From contig NC_057795.1 of assembly GCF_018294505.1 (NCBI RefSeq), forward strand, positions 520,505,512 through 520,569,511: a stretch of DNA of 64,000 bases. The letters run 5' to 3'. Positions 1 to 9,934 of this stretch are shown piece by piece; within the stretch, counting starts at the first letter, position 1; the number at the start of each line of letters is the position of its first letter. This DNA is from Triticum aestivum. Its lineage: Eukaryota > Streptophyta > Magnoliopsida > Poales > Poaceae. The notes below the pieces were generated by a model that did not search any database, had not been told where the DNA came from, and saw nothing but the letters and a program-made list of their open reading frames with translations. Both the position numbers and the translations under genes were made by a program.

Positions 1-1580
1 CGGGCTATGTGGCTACGCAGTTCGAATTGCTCTGGGTGACTGTGTTCGGCCCGACCGGACTTGTTGATAGTGTATCCGGCATGACGGTCGTCATCGCGCG
101 TTTGGGTATTGCGACGGAACAATGGCGACAACACTGCCATCGTCGCTTATGTTCCGTAAATCGATCTTGGCTGTCCTGCTTTGTTTTCCAGTATATCTTG
201 CAGGTCCTGCCTATTTCCCCGGGCCGTAGGGTATTGGTGTGGTGGTGGGGGCTGGTATTCGGGCTGATACGCCGTTTCATCCCGGCCACGAGGTGGCCGG
301 TCAGCCATGTGGTGCTCGAGTCCATATTCCTCGGCTGCCAGGACTTCAGTCCATCTATCTAGGAGCAGGTCTTGATCAGCTTGAAGTTGTTGTTGCTTCT
401 TTTTCAGGCTCCTCGCAGTGGCCATAAGCCGACGCTTGAAGCGCTCCTGCTCTACAGGATCCTCAGGCACGCCGAACTCGTCGTCGCCAAGGCTAATCTC
501 GTCTTCGGAGGGAGGCATGTAGCTGTCCTCCTCCGGGTATCCGTTCATCTCCTGTTTGCCTGGGCTGACCTGCTCATCTTCCTGCTCGGCCTACTCAAAG
601 GATGGCTGATCAGGGTTGTATTCCTCTTCGGCACCATCCGGATTGTTTTTGTCTCCTGGGCCGGTATTGCTGTGGCGGGGCTTGGAATGGCGTCGACGAC
701 GCCAATGCTTTGTTTTTCTCCCTGAGGGGTTATCCTCCATTGCCTCATCGCCATTGGTTACCTTCAGAGTGTCCACCATATATATATCGTATGAGGAGGT
801 GGCTGTCCACCGTCCTGTGAGCGGTGGTTCATGTACTTCTCCGGCATCGTCATCCATACCGTCGATGTCTTCAGAGTCGAAGTCAAGCATGTCGGTTAAA
901 TCATCAACTGTGGCAATGAAGTGGGTGGTGGGTGGGCAGCGAATTCCTTCGTTGCCCGCTTCCCACTCGAGCCGGACATAGTTCAGCCAAGAGCCTCCTG
1001 ACAAAGAGAGATACTTTAATGAGTTTAGCATGTCGCCAAAGGGCGAGTGCTGGAAGATATCTGCAGCGGTAAACTCCATTACCGGAGCCCAACCAGGCTC
1101 GGCGGGCTCGGGAGCGCGCGGACTGGAACCTACAACCGGATACGAGTTCGGGGGTTCGGAGTCACAGGCTTCCTTAGAGGTGAGGCCTGTGTTCGGCTCC
1201 AGCGCCGATGAGTGTGTGGCCTGCGGGGCGGGGTCCATCCACCCGTCCTTGGGCCACGTGATCTGTTCCGGATTTAGGTCCGGGATTACTGCAGGGGTAA
1301 TATCCCGAGCACTGTCCGACAACAGGTCTAGGCCGCGCTCGTCGTGACTGCCCGGCACTCTTGGCACATTCCTAATTCTGTCGAAGATCAAGTCTCCGCG
1401 GATATCAGCCGTGTAGTTCAGGTTTCCGAACCTAATCTGGTGGCCAGGGGCGTAGCTGTCGATCTGCTCCAGATGGCCAAGCGAATTGGCCTGCAGTGCG
1501 AAGACGCCGAACACGAAGATCTGTCCGGGGAGAAAAGTCTCACCCTGGACCGTGTTGTTGACGGTGATTGAAGGAGCCAT
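1..1580 (-). pseudogene. Gag-like polyprotein of Fat-1, N-terminal part, broken
   Basis: The frame starts at the ATG at 1580, just downstream of the primer site. It stays open to 147 except for one TAG at 591-593, and stops again with TAA at 147-149. Gag-like sequence then continues to the window edge in a disturbed frame. The first 330 codons are not similar to the Fat-2 gag N terminus although the LTRs match. This part is rich in acidic and proline residues and has a strongly acidic stretch (FDSEDIDGMDDD) about two thirds in. Codons after the TAG form a basic, glutamine-rich, probably helical segment. No zinc knuckle, protease or RT is visible before the edge. I infer a gag-type protein of a non-autonomous or divergent subfamily. 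Confidence 0.6.
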
Positions 1581-1608
1581 CGAGCCCCGCAGCGACGACA
1601 CAGAGGAA

Positions 1609-1627
1609 CTCTCAATGAAAGCACCAA
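1609..1627 (-). promoter_or_regulatory. Primer binding site of Fat-1
   Basis: Directly inside the 5' LTR the minus strand reads TTGGTGCTTTCATTGAGAG. The same sequence occurs at the same place in Fat-2 (37475-37493), which supports it as the minus-strand primer site. I do not assign the tRNA. Confidence 0.65.
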
Positions 1628-2110
1628 TGTCGGTGTCAAAACTGGCGGATCTCGGCTAGGGGGTCCCGATCTGTTCGTCTTAGGCTGATGGTAACAGGAA
1701 GCAAGGGACACAATGTTTACCCAGGTTCAGGCCCTCTCGATGGAGGTAAAACCCTACTTCCTGCTTGATTAATATTGACGATATGAGTAGTACAAGAGTA
1801 GATCTACCACGACATCGTAGAGGCTAAACCCTAGAAGCTAGCCTATGATGATTATGATTGTAATTGTAATCGGCATTCTACGGACCAACCTCTCCGGTTT
1901 ATATAGACACCGGAGAGGGCTAGGGTTTACATGGAGTTGGTTACAAGGAAGGAAATATAATAACCAGATGGCCAAGCTTGTCTTCCACGCAAAGGAGAGT
2001 CCCATCCGGACACGTGACGGAGTCTTGAGTCTTGTATCTTCACACTCCAATAGTCCGGACGATGTATATAGTACGGTTGTCCGGATATCCCCTAATCTAG
2101 GACTCCCTCA
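1628..2110 (-). repeat. 5' LTR of Fat-1 (483 bp)
   Basis: It begins TGTCGGTGTC and ends CTCCCTCA on the plus strand and aligns along its whole length with the LTRs at 18573-19054 and 37494-37976. A TATA-like TATATAAA lies on the minus strand at 1898-1905, inside a short CCGGTGTC...CCGG context shared by all three LTRs. This supports minus-strand transcription. Confidence 0.9.
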
Positions 2111-2317
2111 CCAGGCACAGGGCAGCCACCTCCACCTCCACCGCCGCCTCCAGATAGCGGCGCGATGCGTGACGACGCCTACCCGGACCTGAACGCGGCC
2201 TACGTCATCTTCACCAGCCTCGGTGACGACAAGCGCAGCGAGCGCCTCCTTCGGCAGGAGGTGAACACCGTCGTCCCGGCCAAGCTGGAGTTCATGCGTT
2301 GGTCGGATTGCCCGATC
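2111..2317 (+). pseudogene. Host-H gag-pol fragment upstream of the protease
   Basis: From about 2165 the frame reads MRDDAYPDLNAAYVIFTS and ends RWSDCPI. This matches the linker that precedes the aspartic protease in grass Gypsy polyproteins (the RWSxxPI motif followed by D..HP). The next codon is split between 2318 and 15005 by LARD-1, and the frame then continues without shift. The upstream gag was removed from view by Fat-1. Confidence 0.75.
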
Positions 2318-2318
2318 A

Positions 2319-5300
2319 TGTAACGCCCCGGATTCAATGCGCCAGGTGTCTGCCAGTTATTCGCCGGCGTTTCCATGTCATTTGCTTGCGTGTTGCATTT
2401 TGCCATGTCATCATCTGCATTTCATCTGCATGTTTTTCAAAACTTGCATCCGTTCGGGTTCCGCCGATTCTCTCCGTTGTCCGTTCTGAGCCAGACACTC
2501 TCGCACACGCCCGTGGCACCTCCGAAATATTATTTTATAAGTGGCATAAAAATGTTCTCGGATTAGGATGTAACTTGTCGTGCGGTCTTATTATAGTGTA
2601 GACAGAGCGCCTGCCAAGTTTCATCGCATTCGGAGTCCATTTGATAGTCCATTTGATAACTTCGTCGGATGTTTCGGTCTTCGAAACTGCCGCCGGGCCT
2701 CTCTCTCTTCTCTCCACTCAGCCCAACCTCTCTTCACAGCCCACCTAGGCCTGCCAACCCCCCTCGCGATCAGATCCGTCGGATTACGATCGGAGGCTCC
2801 AAAACGCTTCAAAACCCCCTCTAACCCTAGCCCCCTGCTATATATGGACCTCCTAGTCCATTTTGGGCAGCCCCTAGCCCCCCACCTACCTCTAGCCCTC
2901 TCCCTCCTCAATTTCCACACCGGCCCTCTCCTCCTCTGCCACTTGGCGCTGCCCCCGCCGCCAGCCACCACCCAGCGTTGCCGCCAAGTCAGCCGCGCCG
3001 CCCCCGCACCGACTCCCCGCCTTCCACGCGTCCCCATCGCGCCCCTGCCCGCTCCTCTTCGCCGCGGCCTGCGAAGCCCATGGGGAGCCCGCCCCGGGCC
3101 GCGACCGGGCCCAACCCCGTGCGCCCCTGGCCCCTCGCCCGCTCGCCCGCTTCCTCGCTCGAACCCCTCGTCGTCGCCTCATCCTTGCGCTCCGGCCACC
3201 AGGGGCCTCGCAGGAGCAGGAGCGCCCGACCCCGCCGCCTTGCAGCCTCGTCGCCGGCGACCCTTAGGCCAGCCCCATCGTGCCTCCCTCTCTCTCTCCC
3301 TCCCCTTCCTGCCTTTCCCTCTCTCACCGGCGGCATGGCTGCTCTCTTTCTCGCAGAACCGCCGCCACCGCCGCCATGGACTGTCGCCCCGCCCGTGAAG
3401 CTCCTCCACTGCTGGATCCGGTGCCCGGAGGCCCGATCCACCAGTTCCCAGCCTCCATTGCCGCCGCCTTGCGCGGATCAGGCGGATCCGGCGAGGTCAA
3501 CTGCCGTCGCCGCCATGAACGTGCTCGGGAGCGAGCAGAGGAGCTGCTCCTCCCGTGCGCCGCTCGTGGACACCACGTGGGCCCCAGCCCAGCAGCGCCC
3601 GGCCCAGCCGGCCTGCCAAACCTCTTCCCGACTTGGGCCAAGCCCAGTGGTGAGCCGCCTCAATCCCGCGCCCTGTGTGTCGTTTAGCATCATAGCGCCC
3701 ACTCTGTTTTTCCTAAAAAATTGCTAAGTCCCCGATTTGTTGCATATTTTCATGCTATGTTCATCGCATCACATCTCCATGCATACTATTCCGTTTCGTG
3801 CGTGTAATATGTCAAATTGTTCGTCTCAACGAGTACTTCATTTCATTCCATTGCATCATGTTCATTTGATCCTATCTTGATGCCTGAATCTTCGTTCCAA
3901 GAGTGATATGTGATGTTAATCTGCTGAAACTGTTATAACATGCTCATTTGTCATTTTTGCCATGATTGATGTGTGCATCCTATGAGGTTGATGTCTACAT
4001 GTGTTTTGATCTATGCCATGTCTTATTTACAGTGGTGTATGCCATGTATTTTTGTGATCAATGTGATGACTAGAACAAGCATGCAAACTAGGCTTCGTAA
4101 TGTTGCTGATTTTAGTCCCTGTTCTGCTGTTATTTTGATGCCATCCAAACTTGATGCGACAGAGAGATCCATGCATATTTTGAGATACTTCAGTAAGGAT
4201 GTTTTGAACATATGGTGTTTCTCTATCCATTCATGCCCCTGGTTGCAATTATGGATTAGCTTAGCATGTCATTTTTGTGCTCTACTTTTGCTACAAAATG
4301 TTTCCTGGCAGATTGTTTACATGTTATTCAATTTTGCCAAGGTTGTTTTAGTTGGTCCTTGCATGCTATGAACTTGTTCTCGCCTTGGTTTATTTCATAA
4401 ACATGTCTTCTTGCTGATGCTATGCTTATCTTGTCATGCAATGACTTGTGGTGAGTGAATCGAGCTTGTTAAGTAGGGTACTTTATGTTACTGTTTTGCT
4501 AGGCTGAATCTGTTATTTCGTGATGCTATGTAAACCTGCTCCTACAAGTCATTCTATGCATAATATGGAGATGTACACTAAGGGTGTTTTGTTCTACATA
4601 TTATACTCTATCCATCCATGCCCCTGGTTCCAATTATAGCCTGCTGTAGTTTGTTGTAATCTTGCTCTAAAGTTGCTAAATAATGTTGCTGTCCGCCTGT
4701 TAACATTAAGTTCAGTTGTTGCCATGTGTTTTGCTAGTGATCCATGTACCCTATGAACTTGCTCTTGCCATTCTTAGCTTCATAAACATGTCTTCTTACT
4801 GTTGGTTGCCTTGCCATGCCATGTATTGCTCTGTGGTGAGTGGTACAAGCTCACCAACATCCATACTTATTGTTGTTCCTGCCATGTTTAAATCTGTATT
4901 ATAACTTGCCATGTTTTACATGGGTGCCATCATATTTTCTGATCCTTTTTGGCTCATGGTCAGTAAGGGACTTTTGTTCTATGCATTTAGTAGATTCATG
5001 CCATGCCTTTGTTTGCCATGATAAGTTCCTGTAACATGTTGTTTGATAGCTCTAAACATTGCAACCTGATGTTATTTTCTGCAAAGTTTGAACTGTTATT
5101 ATTTGCAATCTTGCCATGTGTGTTTGAGCATGTTCTAGTGATTTCTGGAGATAGCTCAGTGTTCATGTTTTGTTATGCTTTACCTGTACATCATGCCCAT
5201 GTCTTTTGTTTTCATGTTGAGGTCCTGTAGCATGTTGTTTTGGTGCTTGCAAGATGCCTAGTTGCTGTTTTGGACAGATTGTTGCTATAACTTGTATAGT

Positions 5301-7493
5301 GTTTGTGTGTTGAACCGTTGCTCCGTTTTGAGTGTGCTCTATATGAAACTTGCTTGATTTTGCATTTAGTTTCATATTATCATGTTGAATCCATGTTTTG
5401 AGGTGTTTTTCTTGATGTTTGGGTGCATTTTGCATCAATGCCATGTTTAACTTGTTTTGCTCATATCTTCTAGGCCGTAGCTTCGAACTAAATGAACTTT
5501 ATATGTAACTTGACTAGAATCTCGTGTAGATCATCTTTGTGCATCTTAAGTTGTTTAACAACTTGAACATAGGTTTATTCAGATCTTGACCAATTTCGAA
5601 ATTTGCATATGAGGACTTACCGGAATTGTTATATGTTGTTCCCGGCCTCATTTAAACTTGCCTTGATGTGTTGCTCTTGTATGCATCTTCTCTTGCCATG
5701 AGTAGCTTCATGTAGTCTTGTCTTGCATCATACTTGGTTGAGCATCATGTCTTGTTCTTGTGTGGTGTGTTTACCATGTTGTGTGCTTCTTCTCGATAGT
5801 TCCCGTATCGTTGCGATCGTGAGGTTTCGTTCGTCTACGCTTGGTTCATCTTCATGGCTTCATCTTCTTCATGGACTCGTTCTTCTTCCTTGCGGTATTT
5901 CAGGCAAGATGACCGCTACCCTGGATCTCACTACTATCATTGCTATGCTAGTTGCTTCGTTCTATCGCTATGCTGCATTACCTATCTTTTGCTCTTCAAG
6001 CCATCCCAAATTGCCATGAACCTCTAACCTTTGACACCTTTCCTAGCAAACCGTTGCTTGGCTATGTTACCGCTTTGCTCAGCCCTCTTATAGCGTTGCT
6101 AGTTGCATGTCAAGTTGAAGATTGCTCCATGGTGGACAGGATTTTGGTTGGGATATCACAATATCTCTTATATTATTAATGCATCTATATACTTGGTAAA
6201 GGGTGGAAGGCTTGGCCTTATGCCTGGTGTTTTGTTCCACTCTTGCCGCCCTAGTTTCCGTCATATCGGTGTTATGTTCCCGGATTTTGCGTTCCTTACG
6301 CGGTTGGGTGATTTATGGGACCCCCTTGACAGTTCGCTTTGAATAAAACTCCTCCAGCAAGGTCCAACATTGGTTTTACCATTTGCCTCACCACCACCTA
6401 CATTTCCCTTGGGAGTAATTAACCCGAGGGTCATCTTTATTTTATCCCCCCCGGGCCAATGCTTGTCTAAGTGTTGGTCCAAACCGAGCGATGTCCGGCG
6501 CCCCCTGGACAACCAGGGTCTATGCCAACCCATCGTCTTGCTCATCCGGTGTGCCCTGAGAACGAGATATGTGCAGCTCCTATCGGGATTGTTGGCACAG
6601 CGGGCGGTCTTGCTGGTCTTGTTTTACCATTGTCGAAATGTCTTGTAAACCGGGATTCTGAGTCTGATCGGGTCTTCCTGGGAGAAGGTATATCCTTCGT
6701 TGATCACGAGAGCTTATCATGGGCTAAGTTGGGACACCCCTGCAGGGTATAATCTTTCAAAAGCCGTGCCTGCGGTTATAGGCAGATATGAATTTGTTAA
6801 TGTCCGGTTGTAGATAACTTGACACCAGATCCGAATTAAAACGCATCAACCGCGTGTGTAGCCATGATGGTCTCTTTTCGGCGGAGTCCGGGAAGTGAAC
6901 ACGGTTTCTGGGTTATGTTTGACGTAAGTAGGAGTTCAGGATCACTTCTTGATCATTGCTAGCTTCATGACCGTTCCGCTTGCTCTCTTCTCGCTCTTAT
7001 TTGCGTATGTTAGCCACCATATATGCTTAGTCGCTGCTGCAACCTCACCACTTTACCCCTTCCTTTCTCATTAAGCTTTGCTACTCTTGATACCCATGGT
7101 AATGGGATTGCTGAGTCCTCGTGGCTCACAGATTACTACAACAACAGTTGCAGGTACAGGTTAATCGATGATCATGACACGAGAGCGATGCTTGCTTGCG
7201 TTGAGTTCTTCTTCTGCTTCTTCGATCAGGGGATAGGTTCCAGGTCGGCAGCCTGGGCTAGCAGGGTGGATGTCGCTTGAGTTTCTATTTGTGTTTCATC
7301 CGTAGCCGGATGATGCTCTTATGTATTGTGATGTTGTATTCGTGCGGCATTGTATGCCTTTTGTATGTATCCCCAACTATTATGTAATGTTGATGTAATG
7401 ATATCCACCTTGCCAAAGTGTTTCAATATGCGGTTCTATCCTTGGTGGGACCTTCGAGTCTCTTTAGGATTGTATCGCATATTGGGCATGACA
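2319..7493 (+). repeat. 5' LTR of LARD-1 (5,175 bp)
   Basis: It begins TGTAACGCCCCGG and ends GGGCATGACA. A very GC-rich island (about 2880-3660) follows the TATA-like site, and the remaining 3.8 kb is T-rich with many CATG and TGCC words. AATAAA occurs at 6342-6347. Compared with the other LTR it has an extra 83 bp (3036-3118), a local tandem duplication near 2635-2660, and a different 100-bp block near 6020-6110. Open frames in the GC-rich island have no recognisable domain and are not called as genes. Confidence 0.93.
2839..2846 (+). promoter_or_regulatory. TATA-like promoter element in LARD-1 5' LTR
   Basis: TATATATG stands about 520 bp into the LTR, downstream of a CCCTAGCCCCC tract and just before the GC-rich island. 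The same box is conserved at 10481-10488 in the other LTR. It is the best candidate for the element's transcription start, but this is a motif match only. Confidence 0.5.
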
Positions 7494-7496
7494 AGT

Positions 7497-7508
7497 TGGT
7501 ATCAGAGC
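7497..7508 (+). promoter_or_regulatory. Primer binding site of LARD-1 (initiator Met tRNA type)
   Basis: TGGTATCAGAGC begins three bases after the LTR end. This is the standard primer site complementary to the 3' end of plant initiator methionine tRNA, used by many Gypsy and Copia elements. It is a primer site and not a tRNA gene. Confidence 0.9.
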
Positions 7509-9900
7509 CTCGACCGACCCTAGGAGCCCCTTGATTGAACGTGTAGCTTGGCCGTTGTTGAGTCTAGAAGAAAACTGTTTTTCGGAGTCTAGTTATATCG
7601 GAGAGTAGGAATTCTTTTTACTCCTCTGCCCTTTCGTCGCTCTGGTAAGGAATCTTGACGTAGGTGTTTTGAATTACTCCTCTTCCCCTTCAAATTTTTC
7701 TTTAGGTTCACGCAGTTGGTTGTCCGATCGTTGATTCTTAGCTCTTTTCATCCGGTGCATTTCTCATCAAGTCGATTCGAGCCTCTTCATCTTTGAGTTC
7801 AATCCTTAGTTGTCTGCTTTTCCCACCCGCCCACCCCTTTTCATCTCGGAGTCCGAGTCCGTAATCGAGTATCCATCCTACTCATGCAAAGTCTTTGCCT
7901 TCTTTCCTCAATGATTTCAACCGGTGTTTTTCTCTTCAAGATATTCGTCGATTTCCCCTTCCAAGTTGCCTTTGTTTTCCCGCCCTCCCACCCTTTTTCT
8001 TCCCGGAGTCTGAGTCTCTTTCGACCATCAATTTCATTTGTCTGGAGCCTCTTCAGCCTTTCGTCAATTATTTCAATCGGTGAATTCTCGTTTTGTGTGG
8101 CATTCTCCATCTCTTCTCCGGTGGATTCAATTGAAGTTTTCGGGTGATTACATCCTTTTCCCTGGTTCAAGTGTTCTCCTTGTTCGTTCGCCTCTCGCCG
8201 GTTTATCCTTCCTGAGTAGTCAAGACATCTCAGGAGATTCGTCAGTGTTCCAATTAATTTGAGGTTGTCACCTCATTCAAATATTTCAACTATTCCGGTG
8301 TATCATCTACCTCTTCAACATCCTTTTCAACGGTGTTATCTCTTTAGTGGGCCCTAACCCACATGTCTTTTCCCAGGATCTTACCTAACTCTTCTAATTC
8401 CCCCGGAGTTATTCTCAATTCTTTTCAAGTGTGACGTAAGAATGGATTTCATCAGTCACATGCCTTCTCCAAGATCGATTTCAAATCATTTCATTGTTGG
8501 CTCAACCTCTTTGCTTTTCATTGTACCGGAGTATCTCAGTAATTTTGGTGGTATATCTCGTCGTCTTTTGAAGATAGAAGAAGAGTTCCTCTTAAATCTT
8601 GTTCATTATCTCGAAGTTTCGTGGTTCTAGCCTCATGTTATCCTCTCGAATTATTCCATTTGTCAGATATTCTTTTCTTACCCATCCGGAGTTTGTCAGG
8701 AGTTGTTTTTCCATTTCTTTTCACCGGAGGCCATCATTTCAGCTACCGTTATCCATTTATCCCAGTGCATCTGTCAAGTATTCTTTATCAGCTCGTGATC
8801 TCTTTGTTCTTTTGCATCTAAATCCCCTCAAGAATATTTGCCTTCTAATTCTTTCGGTGATTCATTCTCTTTTATTAGTCATTTCCAAATTCTTACGGTG
8901 GTTCCTTCAGATTCTTTTCCTTGTTTATCATTTTAATTCATTCGTTCTTCCCAATCCTACCAGTGGTTCATGAAGACCTTCTCAACTCTGCGATATGTCA
9001 CTTCTCAATCCTTTTCAAGAAGAATAAGTAGTATGAAAAATCCATTGCTTGTTCATCAATTTAATTTGATAAAGGATAAGCATACAATAAATCTTATTCT
9101 TATTTCCTCAAAGTGATTAATCCCTTCCTTCTGAGTTTGTTCTTGAGGAATAAATTCCAGCTCCAAGTCTTTTCGTCTTTTCTTTTCCGGAGTTCAAATT
9201 TTCCTCGACTATTTTGTCGGAACCTCCATCCAAATCATCGCAATGGTCATCTTATTCTTTCATTCTTCAATTTTATCTCATCATCCTTTTGTCACCGGAG
9301 TTCTTCATGTTGGTTCTTCATGATTAAATTCATTCTTTCATGTGATAATCAAGATTCTTGTTGGAGGAGTTCAAGTATTCTTCTTCTTGCATCTCGAAGT
9401 GCAATTAATTCTCCGTATTCTTTTGAAGTGGAGTTTTGCCTTTCTTCGTTCTTCTCAGCTATTCAGTCATTTCCGTTTGTGGCCGGTTGTCACCTTATGA
9501 TCTTGAGATGTTATCTATAAGACCATAACAAATTTATTCTTTCGTTGTTGATTTTCTCAACAACTCCATTCAATCCTTCCTTCTAAGTTCTTTTCATTCC
9601 TATTTCAATTCTTACGGAGGCATTGCGTCGCTTATGTCGTCAAGTGCCATCCCATCTTGTGAAGTTCGTGTTCTATTCCTCCATGTTTCAGCCGGAGTGC
9701 TACCTAAATTCTTCCATCCTTAAGCTTTTCCTATCTTGTTCTAACCAGAGTCGTCTCATAGTCTATCTGATTCCGTGAGCTTTCGATTCTCGCCATTCTC
9801 GTCGTTCCTCTCTTCTTCTCGAGTGCTCTCGATTCTTTGCTTCTTCTCTTGAGTTCTAGTTTCACCTCATCCCTTCTCCTTTCCGTCTCCGTCCTAAGAT
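7509..9900 (+). other. Non-coding centre of LARD-1
   Basis: This 2.4-kb stretch is pyrimidine-rich on the plus strand and has no convincing protein. The longest frames are about 110-135 codons and look like random serine, phenylalanine and leucine runs. It is built from degenerate reiterations of words such as TTTCAAYCGGTG and CCGGAGT, for example near 7750, 7920, 8070, 8290, 8400, 8690, 8720, 9190 and 9295. Fragments such as TCCCACC(C)TTTT...CGGAGTC recur at about 7826 and 7990. It resembles decayed repeats rather than a decayed pol. Confidence 0.75.
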
Positions 9901-9910
9901 CTCGGGACGA

Positions 9911-9934
9911 GATCTCTTGTTAGTGGAGGAGTGT
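9911..9934 (+). promoter_or_regulatory. Polypurine tract region of LARD-1
   Basis: A purine-rich run (TAGTGGAGGAGTGT) ends exactly where the right LTR begins at 9935. This is the expected position of the plus-strand primer. Confidence 0.6.

Larger units (their letters stand above)
1..2110 (-). mobile_element. Fat-1: Gypsy-type LTR retrotransposon, 5' part only, cut by window start
   Basis: The right end is an LTR (1628-2110) followed to the left by a primer-site-like sequence and a gag-like frame on the minus strand, so the element runs right to left and its remainder lies outside the window. The LTR is about the same length as the two Fat-2 LTRs and clearly the same family. It reads TGAGGGAGTCC to ACCGACA in element orientation, the LTR type I associate with the Triticeae Fatima group (name from memory, moderate certainty). 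The 5 bases after it, CCAGG at 2111-2115, would be its target duplication, but the partner copy is off window. It lies inside the gag-pol region of Host-H. Confidence 0.85.

Noticed and set aside
2880..3730. Long overlapping open frames on both strands in the GC-rich part of the LARD-1 LTR (and the copy at 10485-11285)
   Set aside because: The frames are proline-, alanine- and arginine-rich low-complexity products of GC-rich DNA, are shifted by indels between the two LTR copies, and show no domain.
7497..7508. TGGTATCAGAGC considered as part of a tRNA gene
   Set aside because: No cloverleaf flanks it; its position directly after an LTR identifies it as the primer binding site.
7860..9530. 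Serine- and phenylalanine-rich frames of 110-135 codons in the LARD-1 centre
   Set aside because: They arise from pyrimidine-rich repeats; no start context, no domain and no similarity to gag or pol.
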